The notes beneath the pieces are model-generated. The model was not told the DNA's origin and ran no database searches. It saw only the letters and a list, made by a program, of their open reading frames with translations. The translations under genes and the position numbers were made by a program. Below, one piece after another: positions 7,315 to 15,134 of a stretch of 41,403 nt of DNA. The stretch is from Pseudomonadota bacterium. Lineage in GTDB: Bacteria; Pseudomonadota; Gammaproteobacteria; Pseudomonadales; Pseudomonadaceae. The DNA lies in the NCBI GenBank assembly GCA_023431055.1, contig JAEYXX010000109.1:1-41403 (forward strand), given 5' to 3'. The stretch's first letter is position 1. Every line of letters starts with the position of its first letter.

Positions 7315-9060
7315 ATGAAGTGGAGTCACTGGCTGCCCTGCCTGGATTGGGGCCGACACTATGACCGCAACAGCGCTGCGCAGGATGGCCTGGCCGCGCT
7401 GATCGTCACCCTGATGCTGATTCCACAGAGCCTGGCCTACGCCATGCTTGCGGGCCTGCCGCCGGTAACCGGCCTGTATGCCAGCATCCTGCCGCTGCTG
7501 GCCTATGCCCTGTTCGGCTCGAGCCGCACCCTGGCCGTCGGCCCGGTGGCGGTGATATCGCTGATGACCGCCGCCAGCCTGGCGCCGTTGTTCCCTGCCG
7601 GCAGCCCGCAATACGTCGGCGCGGCCATGCTTCTGGCGCTGTTGTCCGGCGTGCTGCTGGCCGCGATGGCCATGCTGCGCCTGGGCTTCATCGCCAACTT
7701 CCTCAGCCATCCGGTGGTGTCCGGCTTTATCAGTGCCTCAGGCATTCTCATCGCTGTCGGCCAGCTCAAGCACCTGCTCGGTGTCTCGGCCTCTGGCGAG
7801 AACTTGCCGCAATTGCTGCCACAGCTGATCCAGGCGCTACCTGGCACACACGGACCGACGCTGCTTATCGGCGTGCTCAGCCTGGCATGGCTATGGTGGG
7901 CAAGAACCCGCCTCAAACCGCTGCTGCAACGCCTTGGTTTGCCGGCGCCACTGGCGAGCAACCTGGCCAAGGCTGGACCGATAATGGCGATCATCGCGGC
8001 CATCGCCGCTGTCGCCCTGCTGCAGCTTGAGCAGGCCGGCGTGAGAGTCGTAGGCGTGGTGCCCCAGGGTCTGCCGGGGCTGACCCTACCAACGCTGGAT
8101 CTCGACCTGGCCGTGCAGCTGTTGCCGGCGGCGCTGCTTATAAGTCTGGTTGGGTTCGTCGAATCGGTCTCCGTCGGCCAGACCCTGGCCGCCAAGCGCC
8201 GCCAGCGCATCCAGCCGGACAACGAGCTGCTTGGCCTTGGCGCGGCGAACATCGCCGCATCCTTCAGTGGCGGCTTCCCCGTGACCGGCGGTTTCGCCCG
8301 CTCGGTGGTCAATTACGATGCCGGTGCGCAGACGCCGATGGCCGGGGTATTCACCGCCTTGGGCATCGGCCTCAGCCTGATGCTGCTGACGCCCCTGCTG
8401 CACGACCTGCCGCAGGCCGTGCTGGCGGCCACCATCATCGTCGCCGTACTCAGCCTGGTCGACCTCAAGTCGCTGCGCCATACCTGGCGCTACTCGCACC
8501 AGGACGGTGCCGCGCAGCTCGCCACTCTGCTCGGCGTGCTGCTGATCGGCGTCGAGACCGGCATCCTGCTCGGTGTCGTCCTGTCGCTGCTGCTGTTTCT
8601 CTGGCGTACCAGCCGACCGCATATCGCCGTGGTCGGCCAGGTACCCGGCAGCGAACACTTTCGCAATGTCGAGCGCTTCGCCGTGATCGAATCACCCAGC
8701 GTTCTGTCCCTGCGCGTCGATGAAAGCCTGTATTTCCCCAATGCCCGCTATCTCGAAGAACGCGTTGGCGAGCTGGTGGCCGCACGCCCCCAGGTGCGCC
8801 ACCTGGTGCTGATGTGCTCAGGGGTCAATCTGATCGACGCCAGCGCCCTTGACTCGCTGCAGGCGATAGTCGAGCGCCTGCGTACGGCCGGCGTGCAGTT
8901 GCACCTCTCCGAGGTCAAGGGCCCGGTGATGGACCAGCTACGCCGCTCCGACTTCCTGCAGACCTTCGGCGGCCAGGTGTTCATCAGCCAGTTCGAGGCG
9001 CTCAAGCACCTCGCCCCCGCGCTCTCCTCCCAACCACTGTCCATACAAGGCCCCCCATGA
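7315..9060 (+). CDS. SulP-family anion transporter with STAS domain
   Basis: A 581-residue SulP/SLC26-type permease. The membrane part (about residues 20-435) includes the family motif LMLIPQSLAYAMLAGLPPVTGLYAS near the N terminus and ASFSGGFPVTGGFARSVVN. The cytoplasmic STAS domain follows (about residues 455-570; VLMCSGVNLIDASALDSLQAI). I start at the ATG at 7315 with AGGGG at 7304-7308, not at the upstream in-frame TTG. In this operon the cargo is likely sulfite, sulfate or thiosulfate made by the dioxygenase and rhodanese. That is inferred from context. Bicarbonate and other anions are carried by relatives. The stop overlaps the rhodanese start (ATGA). Confidence 0.92.
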   Translation: MKWSHWLPCLDWGRHYDRNSAAQDGLAALIVTLMLIPQSLAYAMLAGLPPVTGLYASILPLLAYALFGSSRTLAVGPVAVISLMTAASLAPLFPAGSPQYVGAAMLLALLSGVLLAAMAMLRLGFIANFLSHPVVSGFISASGILIAVGQLKHLLGVSASGENLPQLLPQLIQALPGTHGPTLLIGVLSLAWLWWARTRLKPLLQRLGLPAPLASNLAKAGPIMAIIAAIAAVALLQLEQAGVRVVGVVPQGLPGLTLPTLDLDLAVQLLPAALLISLVGFVESVSVGQTLAAKRRQRIQPDNELLGLGAANIAASFSGGFPVTGGFARSVVNYDAGAQTPMAGVFTALGIGLSLMLLTPLLHDLPQAVLAATIIVAVLSLVDLKSLRHTWRYSHQDGAAQLATLLGVLLIGVETGILLGVVLSLLLFLWRTSRPHIAVVGQVPGSEHFRNVERFAVIESPSVLSLRVDESLYFPNARYLEERVGELVAARPQVRHLVLMCSGVNLIDASALDSLQAIVERLRTAGVQLHLSEVKGPVMDQLRRSDFLQTFGGQVFISQFEALKHLAPALSSQPLSIQGPP

Positions 9061-9437
9061 AAAGCGCTCATGACCTGGTAGTCGCGGCCAAGGCGAAGAT
9101 CACCGAAATCGACCTGCTGGAAGCCGAGCCAGCCATTCGACAGGCCGATCTGCTGATCGATGTTCGCGAAGCGGACGAATTCCAAAGCGCACACATTCCC
9201 GGCGCCATCAACATTCCTCGCGGCCTGCTGGAATTCAAGCTGAGCAATGACCCGCAACTGGCCGACCCAGAGCTCAAGCTGGTGCTGTATTGCAAGAACA
9301 GCGGACGCTCGGCCCTGGCCACACTCGCCCTGCAAGACATGGGTTATCGCAACGTGGTCTCCCTGGTCGGCGGTATTGAAGCCTGGCAGGCAGCCGGTCG
9401 CGACGTGCGGACACCTGCATTGCCGGCATTCGACTGA
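9057..9437 (+). CDS. single-domain rhodanese (thiosulfate:cyanide/GSH sulfurtransferase)
   Basis: A 126-residue rhodanese-fold protein. The active-site loop is CKNSGRS with the catalytic cysteine at residue 79. The N-terminal part carries the family's LLIDVREADEFQSAHIPGAINIP strand and helix. It has no signal peptide and is predicted cytoplasmic. Together with the dioxygenase it would move sulfane sulfur between glutathione persulfide, sulfite and thiosulfate. It is the last gene of the dioxygenase-SulP-rhodanese operon and is translationally coupled to SulP by ATGA at 9057-9060. The loop fits the thiosulfate sulfurtransferases that accompany persulfide dioxygenases. The exact acceptor is not readable from sequence. 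Confidence 0.92.
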   Translation: MKSAHDLVVAAKAKITEIDLLEAEPAIRQADLLIDVREADEFQSAHIPGAINIPRGLLEFKLSNDPQLADPELKLVLYCKNSGRSALATLALQDMGYRNVVSLVGGIEAWQAAGRDVRTPALPAFD

Positions 9438-9485
9438 GCACCGGGGCGGCTCGAAAGGGCAAAGCTGCTACAAATCGACATTCCC

Positions 9486-9499
9486 CTGATCTGCATCAA
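9486..9499 (+). promoter_or_regulatory. candidate Anr/FNR box upstream of the cyd operon
   Basis: CTGATCTGCATCAA matches the Anr/FNR consensus TTGAT-N4-ATCAA at nine of ten informative positions. It lies 14 bases before the CsoR-type box and about 115 bases before cydP. Anr control of a high-affinity bd oxidase is expected in Pseudomonas. The site is called by eye from one match. Confidence 0.5.
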
Positions 9500-9511
9500 T
9501 GCCCGCCCCTA

Positions 9512-9528
9512 TATACTCCCCCGGGTAC
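9512..9528 (+). promoter_or_regulatory. CsoR-type operator, site 3, over a -10 box
   Basis: ATACTCCCCCGGGTAC (9513-9528) differs from site 2 at only two positions. It overlaps a -10-like TATACT (9512-9517). This places a box of the sulfur-module repressor in front of the cytochrome bd operon. Confidence 0.6.
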
Positions 9529-9554
9529 CGCGTAACATTAAGACACATCTATTC

Positions 9555-9585
9555 TGCCGGCGCCGCTTGCGGGTAAGCGCCGGCA
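9555..9585 (+). promoter_or_regulatory. leader hairpin before cydP
   Basis: Perfect 9-bp arms TGCCGGCGC (9555-9563) and GCGCCGGCA (9577-9585) enclose a 13-base loop that can itself pair as CCGC-tt-GCGG using the innermost base of the arm. It ends six bases before the GGAG Shine-Dalgarno at 9591. It could end rhodanese-operon transcripts (no T-run follows, so this is doubtful) or shape cyd mRNA stability or translation. Confidence 0.4.
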
Positions 9586-9601
9586 AAACCGGAGCGTCGA
9601 G

Positions 9602-9817
9602 ATGCCCGAACGCACCCCCACCTCCCCCTGACGAATCCCGCTGGTCCGCGAGATAGCCGTGGTCCTGCTGATCAAGCTGACCTTGCTGCTCGGCATCAAG
9701 GCCATCTGGTTCAACGAACCCACCGTTCCCAGGGACATCCAGCAGCGTGTCGAAACGCACCTGCTCGGCAAGCCCGCCACCCCGCCTTCTGTCACTACCG
9801 AGGAGACACCGAGATGA
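9602..9817 (+). pseudogene. cydP: cydP, cytochrome bd small subunit, with in-frame TGA at codon 10
   Basis: The frame opens at ATG 9602 behind GGAG (9592-9595), runs nine codons (MPERTPTSP), meets TGA at 9629-9631, then stays open to a TGA at 9815-9817 that overlaps the cydA start (ATGA). The part after the stop, [20 protein letters not shown] followed by [10 protein letters not shown] and [10 protein letters not shown], is clearly a CydP-type subunit: a short cytoplasmic start, one membrane helix and a periplasmic tail. No ATG, GTG or TTG lies between the TGA and the helix (the first GTG, 9659, is inside it). The gene is therefore either a nonsense mutant, a sequencing error, or expressed by read-through of a TGA followed by C. 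Intact length would be about 71 residues. Confidence 0.7.
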
Positions 9818-11379
9818 TCTCGGAATCAGTCGTCGATCTGTCACGCCTGCAGTTCGCCATGACAGCGATGTATCACTTCATCTTCGTCCCCCTGACCCTG
9901 GGCCTGGCCTTCCTCCTGGCGATCATGGAGTCGGTCTACGTCATGACCGGCAAACAGGTCTACAAGGACATGGTCAAGTTCTGGGGCAAGCTGTTCGGCA
10001 TCAACTTCGCCCTGGGCGTCACCACCGGGCTGACCATGGAATTCCAGTTCGGCACCAACTGGGCCTACTACAGCCACTACGTCGGCGACATCTTCGGTGC
10101 GCCGCTGGCCATCGAGGGGCTGATGGCCTTCTTCCTCGAGTCCACCTTCATCGGCCTGTTCTTCTTCGGCTGGGACCGGCTGAGCAAGCTGCAGCACCTG
10201 ACCGTGACCTGGCTGGTGGCGATCGGCTCGAATCTCTCGGCATTGTGGATCCTCATCGCCAACGGCTGGATGCAGAATCCGGTGGGTGCCGAGTTCAACT
10301 TCGAGACCATGCGCATGGAGCTGACCGACTTCGGCGCGCTGCTGTTCAACCCGGTGGCGCAGGTCAAGTTCGTGCACACCGTGGCCGCCGGCTATGTCAC
10401 CGGCTCGATCTTCGTCCTGGCCATCTCCAGTTACTACCTATTGAAGAAACGCGATCTGGGCTTCGCCCGTCGCTCCTTCGCCATCGCCTCGGCCTTCGGC
10501 CTGGCCTCGATCCTCTCGGTGATCGTCCTCGGTGACGAATCCGGCTACGAGATCGGTGACGTGCAGAAGACCAAGCTGGCCGCCATCGAGGCCGAGTGGG
10601 AAACCCACCCGGCGCCGGCGGGTTTCACCCTGTTCGGCCTGCCCAATCAGGAGCAGCAGCGCACCGACTACGCGGTGAAGATTCCCTACGCCCTGGGGCT
10701 GATCGCCACCCGCTCGCTGGATGAAGAGGTCAAGGGCATCAAGGACCTGCTGGTCGAACACGAGGCGCGCATTCGCACCGGCATGCAGGCCTATGCACTG
10801 CTGGAGCAGTTGCGTGGCGGCGACAAGTCGGCCGAAACCCTTGCCGCCTTCAACGCGCTGAAGAACGACCTGGGCTACGGCCTGTTGCTGAAGAAGTACA
10901 CGACGAACGTGATCGATGCCAGCGAGGAGCAGATCAAGCAGGCCGCGCTGGACACCATTCCCAACGTGTTCAGCCTGTTCTGGACCTTCCGCATCATGGT
11001 CGCCAGCGGCTTCCTTATGCTGGCGCTGTTCGTCTGCGCCTTCTGGGCTTCGGCGAAGAAGAACGAAGAAAGCAAACCCTGGCTGCTCAAGTGGGCACTG
11101 TGGAGCCTGCCGCTGCCCTGGATCGCCGCGCAGACCGGCTGGTACGTGGCCGAACATGGCCGTCAGCCCTGGTCCATCGGTGAAGTGCTGCCGACCCACC
11201 TGTCCGCCTCCAGCCTGTCGGCCGGTGACGTCTGGGGCTCGTTGATCGCGCTGATTGCCTTCTACAGCCTGCTGCTGGTGGTGGAGATGTACCTGATGAT
11301 CAAGTTCGCCCGCCTCGGCCCATCGAGCCTGCACAGCGGACGCTACCACTTCGAGCAACAGCAGCCGGCCCACGCCTGA
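9814..11379 (+). CDS. cydA: cytochrome bd ubiquinol oxidase subunit I
   Basis: A 521-residue multi-helix inner-membrane subunit that binds haems b558, b595 and d and oxidises quinol at low oxygen. The haem ligand His21 is in MTAMYHFIF. The acidic channel residues are in [16 protein letters not shown] second haem histidine is in [11 protein letters not shown] and the ligand Met in [12 protein letters not shown]. The quinol-site segment [12 protein letters not shown] is present. The Q-loop is of the long E. coli-like type, with an extended insert ([18 protein letters not shown]...). This distinguishes it from the short-loop cyanide-insensitive CioA that P. aeruginosa has. Its start overlaps the cydP stop (ATGA). 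Oxidases of this class resist sulfide inhibition, which fits the sulfur module upstream. Confidence 0.97.
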   Translation: MISESVVDLSRLQFAMTAMYHFIFVPLTLGLAFLLAIMESVYVMTGKQVYKDMVKFWGKLFGINFALGVTTGLTMEFQFGTNWAYYSHYVGDIFGAPLAIEGLMAFFLESTFIGLFFFGWDRLSKLQHLTVTWLVAIGSNLSALWILIANGWMQNPVGAEFNFETMRMELTDFGALLFNPVAQVKFVHTVAAGYVTGSIFVLAISSYYLLKKRDLGFARRSFAIASAFGLASILSVIVLGDESGYEIGDVQKTKLAAIEAEWETHPAPAGFTLFGLPNQEQQRTDYAVKIPYALGLIATRSLDEEVKGIKDLLVEHEARIRTGMQAYALLEQLRGGDKSAETLAAFNALKNDLGYGLLLKKYTTNVIDASEEQIKQAALDTIPNVFSLFWTFRIMVASGFLMLALFVCAFWASAKKNEESKPWLLKWALWSLPLPWIAAQTGWYVAEHGRQPWSIGEVLPTHLSASSLSAGDVWGSLIALIAFYSLLLVVEMYLMIKFARLGPSSLHSGRYHFEQQQPAHA

Positions 11380-11389
11380 GGACTTCGCC

Positions 11390-12529
11390 ATGTTCGATTA
11401 CGAAACCCTGAAACTCGTCTGGTGGGTGCTGATCGGCGTGCTGCTGATCGGCTTCGCCCTCACCGATGGCTTCGATATGGGCGCCATGGCGCTGATGCCC
11501 TTCGTCGGCAAGACCGACAACGAGCGCCGCGTCGCCATCAACACCATCGCCCCGCACTGGGACGGCAACCAGGTGTGGTTTATCACCGCGGGTGGTGCCC
11601 TGTTCGCCGCCTGGCCAATGGTCTACGCGGTGGCCTTCTCCGGGCTGTACTGGGCCATGCTGCTGGTGCTGTTCGCCTTGTTCTGCCGCCCGGTGGGCTT
11701 CGACTACCGCAGCAAGGTCAGCGACCCGCGCTGGCGTAGCGCCTGGGACTGGGCCCTGTTCGTCGGCGGCGCGGTACCGGCACTGGTGTTCGGCGTGGCC
11801 TTCGGCAACCTGTTCCTCGGCCTGCCGTTCCAGCTCGACGACATGATGCGTTCGAGCTACCACGGCTCCTTCTTCGCCCTGCTCACCCCCTTCGCCCTGC
11901 TCTGCGGCGTGGTCAGCCTGAGCATGCTCTGCACCCACGGCGGCGCCTGGCTGATGATGCGTACCGAAGGCGACCTGGCCGCACGCTCGCGCAAGGCTAC
12001 TTATCTCAGTGCCCTGGTTTTCCTGATCGGCTTCATGCTGGCCGGTAGCTGGCTGGCACTGGGTATCAAGGGGATGAGCCTGACGGGCGCGTTCGATGCC
12101 GGCGCAGCGCTGAACCCGCTGCACAAGCAGGTGCTGGCCGACAATGCCGGCTGGCTCGGCAACTACGGTCGCTACCCACTGACCATGGGCGCCCCCGTGC
12201 TGGGCGTGCTCGGCGCGCTGCTGGCCATTCTCGCCAGTACCGGGCGCCGTGCAGGCCTGGCCTTCACCGGCAGCAGCCTGATGATAGTCGGCGCCATCTG
12301 TACCGCTGGCTTCGCCCTGTTCCCCTTCGTCTTTCCGTCGAGCCTGGATGCCGCCTCCAGCCTCACGGTGTGGGATGCGGTCTCGAGCCACAAGACCCTG
12401 GGCATCATGTTCGTGGTCGCCTGCATCTTCGTGCCGATCATCCTGCTTTACACACTGTGGAGCTACATCCGCATGTGGGGCAAGTTGAACGACGGCAGCA
12501 TCGAAGCCAACCCCCACGGCCTGTATTGA
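11390..12529 (+). CDS. cydB: cytochrome bd ubiquinol oxidase subunit II
   Basis: A 379-residue membrane subunit, the same length as E. coli CydB, that pairs with CydA. The N-terminal segment LVWWVLIGVLLIGFALTDGFDMG carries the conserved GFDMG motif. APHWDGNQVWFITAGGALFAAWP and FALFCRPVGFDYR are also hallmarks. It starts 10 bases after cydA with GAGGA upstream and is followed 11 bases later by cydX. It has the E. coli-type sequence throughout, in keeping with the long-Q-loop CydA. Confidence 0.97.
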   Translation: MFDYETLKLVWWVLIGVLLIGFALTDGFDMGAMALMPFVGKTDNERRVAINTIAPHWDGNQVWFITAGGALFAAWPMVYAVAFSGLYWAMLLVLFALFCRPVGFDYRSKVSDPRWRSAWDWALFVGGAVPALVFGVAFGNLFLGLPFQLDDMMRSSYHGSFFALLTPFALLCGVVSLSMLCTHGGAWLMMRTEGDLAARSRKATYLSALVFLIGFMLAGSWLALGIKGMSLTGAFDAGAALNPLHKQVLADNAGWLGNYGRYPLTMGAPVLGVLGALLAILASTGRRAGLAFTGSSLMIVGAICTAGFALFPFVFPSSLDAASSLTVWDAVSSHKTLGIMFVVACIFVPIILLYTLWSYIRMWGKLNDGSIEANPHGLY

Positions 12530-12540
12530 GGAGAAACGCG

Positions 12541-12654
12541 ATGTGGTACTTCACCTGGATTCTTGGCGTACTGCTGGCCAGCAGCTTCGGCATCATCAAC
12601 GCACTGTGGCTGGAAACCACGCAGGATCTCGATACCGAGCGCGAACATGACTGA
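12541..12654 (+). CDS. cydX: cytochrome bd small subunit CydX
   Basis: A 37-residue single-helix protein beginning MWYFTWILGVLLASSFGIIN, then ALWLE, a close match to CydX, the accessory subunit that stabilises the haems of bd oxidase. GAGGAG lies at 12529-12534 before the ATG. Its last codons overlap the start of ybgE by eight bases. The gene is easily missed because of its size. Confidence 0.93.
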   Translation: MWYFTWILGVLLASSFGIINALWLETTQDLDTEREHD

Positions 12655-12937
12655 CACCGCCCTGAGCGAGCGCGCGCCATTGCGCGTGCTCTCCTGGCTG
12701 CTGGCCACGCCTCTGGCGCTGCTGCTGTTGATCCACCCCGGCGCCATGCTCGACAGTCAGGGACGCTACAGCCATTCGCTGCTGATGCTGGTGATGTGGG
12801 GCGTATCCTGCGCCTTCATCCACGGCGTCGGCTTCGCCCCGCGCCACTGGCTGTGGCGCACCCTGTTCTCGCCCTGGCTGGGCTGGGGGCTGTGCGGGCT
12901 GGGTTATGCCCTGCTGTATCTGGCGCAGATGACCTGA
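12647..12937 (+). CDS. ybgE: cyd operon protein YbgE
   Basis: A 96-residue protein with about three hydrophobic helices (VLSWLLATPLALLLLIHP; HSLLMLVMWGVSCAFIHGVGF; WLGWGLCGLGYALLYLA). It matches the small YbgE family found at the end of cydAB operons. Its exact function in bd oxidase assembly is not established. I take the ATG at 12647, inside the cydX tail, as the start, because the longer frame from 12563 is only the cydX shadow. It ends the operon, with a strong terminator 14 bases downstream. Confidence 0.88.
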   Translation: MTDTALSERAPLRVLSWLLATPLALLLLIHPGAMLDSQGRYSHSLLMLVMWGVSCAFIHGVGFAPRHWLWRTLFSPWLGWGLCGLGYALLYLAQMT

Positions 12938-12951
12938 AAGGCAAACGACAG

Positions 12952-12989
12952 AAACGAAAACGCCGCTCGATTGAGCGGCGTTTTCGTTT
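12952..12989. terminator. bidirectional intrinsic terminator
   Basis: A perfect 17-bp inverted repeat, AAACGAAAACGCCGCTC and GAGCGGCGTTTTCGTTT, with a four-base loop GATT. Read in either direction the GC stem is followed by a T-rich tail. It ends the cyd operon on the plus strand and the tRNA transcript on the minus strand. Confidence 0.9.
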
Positions 12990-12992
12990 ATT

Positions 12993-13068
<76 letters not shown>

Positions 13069-13082
13069 AGTACAGCTTGAAG

Positions 13083-13158
13083 TGGCGTCCCCTAGGGGAC
13101 TCGAACCCCTGTTACCGCCGTGAAAGGGCGGTGTCCTAGGCCACTAGACGAAGGGGAC
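13083..13158 (-). tRNA. tRNA-Glu (TTC), copy 2
   Basis: The minus strand starts GTCCCCTTCGTCTAGTGG, has anticodon arm CCGCCCTTTCACGGCGG with anticodon TTC, T arm AGGGGTTCGAGTCCCCT, and an encoded CCA. It is 76 nt. Confidence 0.97.
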
Positions 13159-13203
13159 CTGGAACTTCGTTTGAAACCCTGCCGAAGCAGCATTTCGAAA
13201 ATC

Positions 13204-13279
<76 letters not shown>

Positions 13280-13294
13280 ATTACAGCTTGAAAG

Positions 13295-13370
13295 TGGCGT
13301 CCCCTAGGGGACTCGAACCCCTGTTACCGCCGTGAAAGGGCGGTGTCCTAGGCCACTAGACGAAGGGGAC
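13295..13370 (-). tRNA. tRNA-Glu (TTC), copy 1
   Basis: It is identical in the mature region to the tRNA-Glu at 13083-13158 and is the first gene of the tRNA transcript. A promoter lies about 70 bp upstream, at 13443-13471. Confidence 0.97.
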
Positions 13371-13436
13371 ACACCCCGGAACATCAAGCAACTTTCCGGC
13401 TTCCTTCGCTCTGCATCAGGCTTTGCGCTGGAAGTG

Positions 13437-13471
13437 GCGCGCATTCTATGGAGGCTTTTAGAGGTCGTCAA
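13437..13471 (-). promoter_or_regulatory. promoter of the tRNA operon with GC-rich discriminator
   Basis: On the minus strand, -35 TTGACG (13466-13471), an exact 17-bp spacer and -10 TAGAAT (13443-13448) are followed by the discriminator GCGCGC (13437-13442). A near-consensus core plus a GC discriminator is the classic mark of a stable-RNA promoter under stringent (ppGpp/DksA) control. AT-rich sequence upstream (13480-13500, with runs of A and T) may be an UP element. Confidence 0.8.
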
Positions 13472-13592
13472 CCACTCTCTAAAAAATTTTTAAAATCAAA
13501 GACTTCAGCCCATAAATTGACATGGCACTAGGAGCGATGCGAGCAAGCCACTACACTCGGTCGAAATGTTGATTCTCGAGAGGTCCCAAGCA

Positions 13593-14357
13593 GTGTCCGC
13601 ACTCGTGATAACCCTGCTGATAGTCGGCGGCATCGCCCTGCTAATGGTGATTGCCTACGTCAACCATGCCGTCGAAAACAGCAAGCTGGAAAAAGCCCGC
13701 CAGCGTGCCGACCTGCTCGACCGCATTCGCCGCTGCCAGGACATCTCCGAACGCATGCCTGGGCAACTGATGACACCGCAACTGAAACTGCTGCTGAGCC
13801 AGTTGCAGCTGCAAGTCAGCGAGCGCCTGCTGCCGCTGGATAAGCAGAACGCCACGCTGCAGAGTGATATCGCCACGCTGAAGAGCGAGATCGCCAAAGG
13901 TGAATCCATTGCAGTCAAGAACCCGCCCCAGCCCATCGCCAACGAAGCCAAGGCCAAGGATGTACGCCTTCTTCTGGAAAATCTCCACGCGCTGATCACC
14001 GGTTCGGTGCAGAGCGGCTTGCTGCCTGCCAATGAAGGCAAGCACTGGCTCAAGCAGATTCGCCAGATGCTGGTACTGGTCCACATCGAGTTCTTCAATA
14101 CCCTGGGCCAGACTGCCCTGCAGCAGAATCAGCCTGGCCAGGCGCGCCTGGCCTTCGAACGGGGCGTGCAGTATCTGCGCAAGCAACCCGAACCTGCGGC
14201 CTATCAGGCACAACTCAAGCGTCTGGAGGAGCAGCTGGCGCGCGCCAATGCCATGGTCCTCAACAAGAATGCCCCCACCGCGGAAGAACCGAGCCAGTTG
14301 ACCGAAGGTCTGAAGGACCTGGAAGACGACTGGAAGAAGAAGAACATTTACGACTGA
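13593..14357 (+). CDS. hypothetical membrane-anchored protein (PA2820-like)
   Basis: About 254 residues, function unknown. One N-terminal hydrophobic segment (SALVITLLIVGGIALLMVIAYVN) anchors a long, charged, mostly helical cytoplasmic domain. Coiled-coil-prone stretches are KLEKARQRADLLDRIRRCQ and LQSDIATLKSEIAKGES. A later TPR-like segment reads FFNTLGQTALQQNQPGQARL. I use the GTG at 13593, preceded by GAGAGG at 13579-13584, because the ATG at 13566 has no ribosome-binding site. The position between the Gly/Glu tRNAs and a GST gene corresponds to PA2820, from memory. Confidence 0.75.
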   Translation: MSALVITLLIVGGIALLMVIAYVNHAVENSKLEKARQRADLLDRIRRCQDISERMPGQLMTPQLKLLLSQLQLQVSERLLPLDKQNATLQSDIATLKSEIAKGESIAVKNPPQPIANEAKAKDVRLLLENLHALITGSVQSGLLPANEGKHWLKQIRQMLVLVHIEFFNTLGQTALQQNQPGQARLAFERGVQYLRKQPEPAAYQAQLKRLEEQLARANAMVLNKNAPTAEEPSQLTEGLKDLEDDWKKKNIYD

Positions 14358-14421
14358 GCGGCGGCAGAGCAACGTTCGCCTTCGCTCAGCCCAACACGCT
14401 GATCGAGGTTTAGGAGCTGCA

Positions 14422-15084
14422 ATGAGCATGACCGTATACGGGGCGCCACTCTCCCCTTTCGTCCGTAAAGTCTGCCTGTGCCTGATCGAAAAAGGCCTGG
14501 ATTACGAACTCGAAGTGGTCATGCCCTTCGGCCAGCCGGACTGGTACCGCGAGCTCAACCCACTGGGCAGGATTCCCGCCTTTCGCGACGGCGACCTCAA
14601 GCTGGCCGACTCCAGCGTGATCTGCCAGTACCTGGAGGAACAGTATCCCGAGCGCACGCCCCTCTACGGCGCAGATGCGCAGCAGCGGGCCAAGGTGCGC
14701 TGGCTGGAAAAGTATGCCGACTACGAGCTGGCGCCACTGTGCACCTTCACCGTGTTCCGCAACCGCGTACTGAAAGCGACCATGGGCCAGCCGTGCGACG
14801 AGGAAAAGGTCCAGCAGACGCTCAAGGACAAACTACCGAGTCACTTCGACTATCTCGAAACCACTCTGGGTGACGCGCCCTATTTCCTCGGCGAACAACT
14901 GTCGATGGCCGATCTGGCCCTGGCCAGCCAACTGGTGAACATGGAGCATGGCGGCGAAACGCTGGACGCCGCACGCTGGCCAAAGCTGATGGCGCACTAC
15001 CAACGCCTCAAGGCCAGCGCAGCCATGCAGCAACTGCTGCCACGCGAACTGCGCACACTGGAGAAAATCGGCGCCAAGCGTTGA
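14422..15084 (+). CDS. glutathione S-transferase family protein
   Basis: A 220-residue protein with an N-terminal thioredoxin-like GST domain (about residues 1-80; GAPLSPFVRKVCLCLIEKG, RIPAF, LADSSVICQYLEEQYP) and an all-helical C-terminal domain ending in APYFLGEQLSMADLALASQ. The Ser of SPFVRKV sits where the catalytic Ser/Cys/Tyr is found. The cis-Pro and ESxAI-like (DSSVI) glutathione-binding motifs are present. It is cytosolic. AGGAG lies five bases before the ATG. It equals PA2821 in my recollection of the P. aeruginosa order. The electrophile substrate is unknown. Confidence 0.9.
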   Translation: MSMTVYGAPLSPFVRKVCLCLIEKGLDYELEVVMPFGQPDWYRELNPLGRIPAFRDGDLKLADSSVICQYLEEQYPERTPLYGADAQQRAKVRWLEKYADYELAPLCTFTVFRNRVLKATMGQPCDEEKVQQTLKDKLPSHFDYLETTLGDAPYFLGEQLSMADLALASQLVNMEHGGETLDAARWPKLMAHYQRLKASAAMQQLLPRELRTLEKIGAKR

Positions 15085-15134
15085 TGGCAAGGGCGCCGAG
15101 TGCAACAAAGGGTCGGTAGGAAGCCCTGTCCGAC

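Noticed and set aside
9629..9631. Selenocysteine at the cydP TGA
   Set aside because: CydP proteins have no selenocysteine or cysteine at this place, and I see no convincing SECIS-type hairpin immediately after the codon.
11300..12517. Open frame of 405 codons opposite cydB
   Set aside because: It is a shadow of cydB with low-complexity His/Gln/Gly content and no motifs.
9814..12529. Naming the oxidase cioAB (cyanide-insensitive type)
   Set aside because: The long Q-loop of subunit I, the CydB sequence and the linked cydX and ybgE genes mark the E. coli-type cydAB.
13371..13592. Small gene between the tRNA cluster and the 13593 gene
   Set aside because: The interval is taken up by the tRNA promoter and AT-rich sequence, and no frame with a ribosome-binding site is present.
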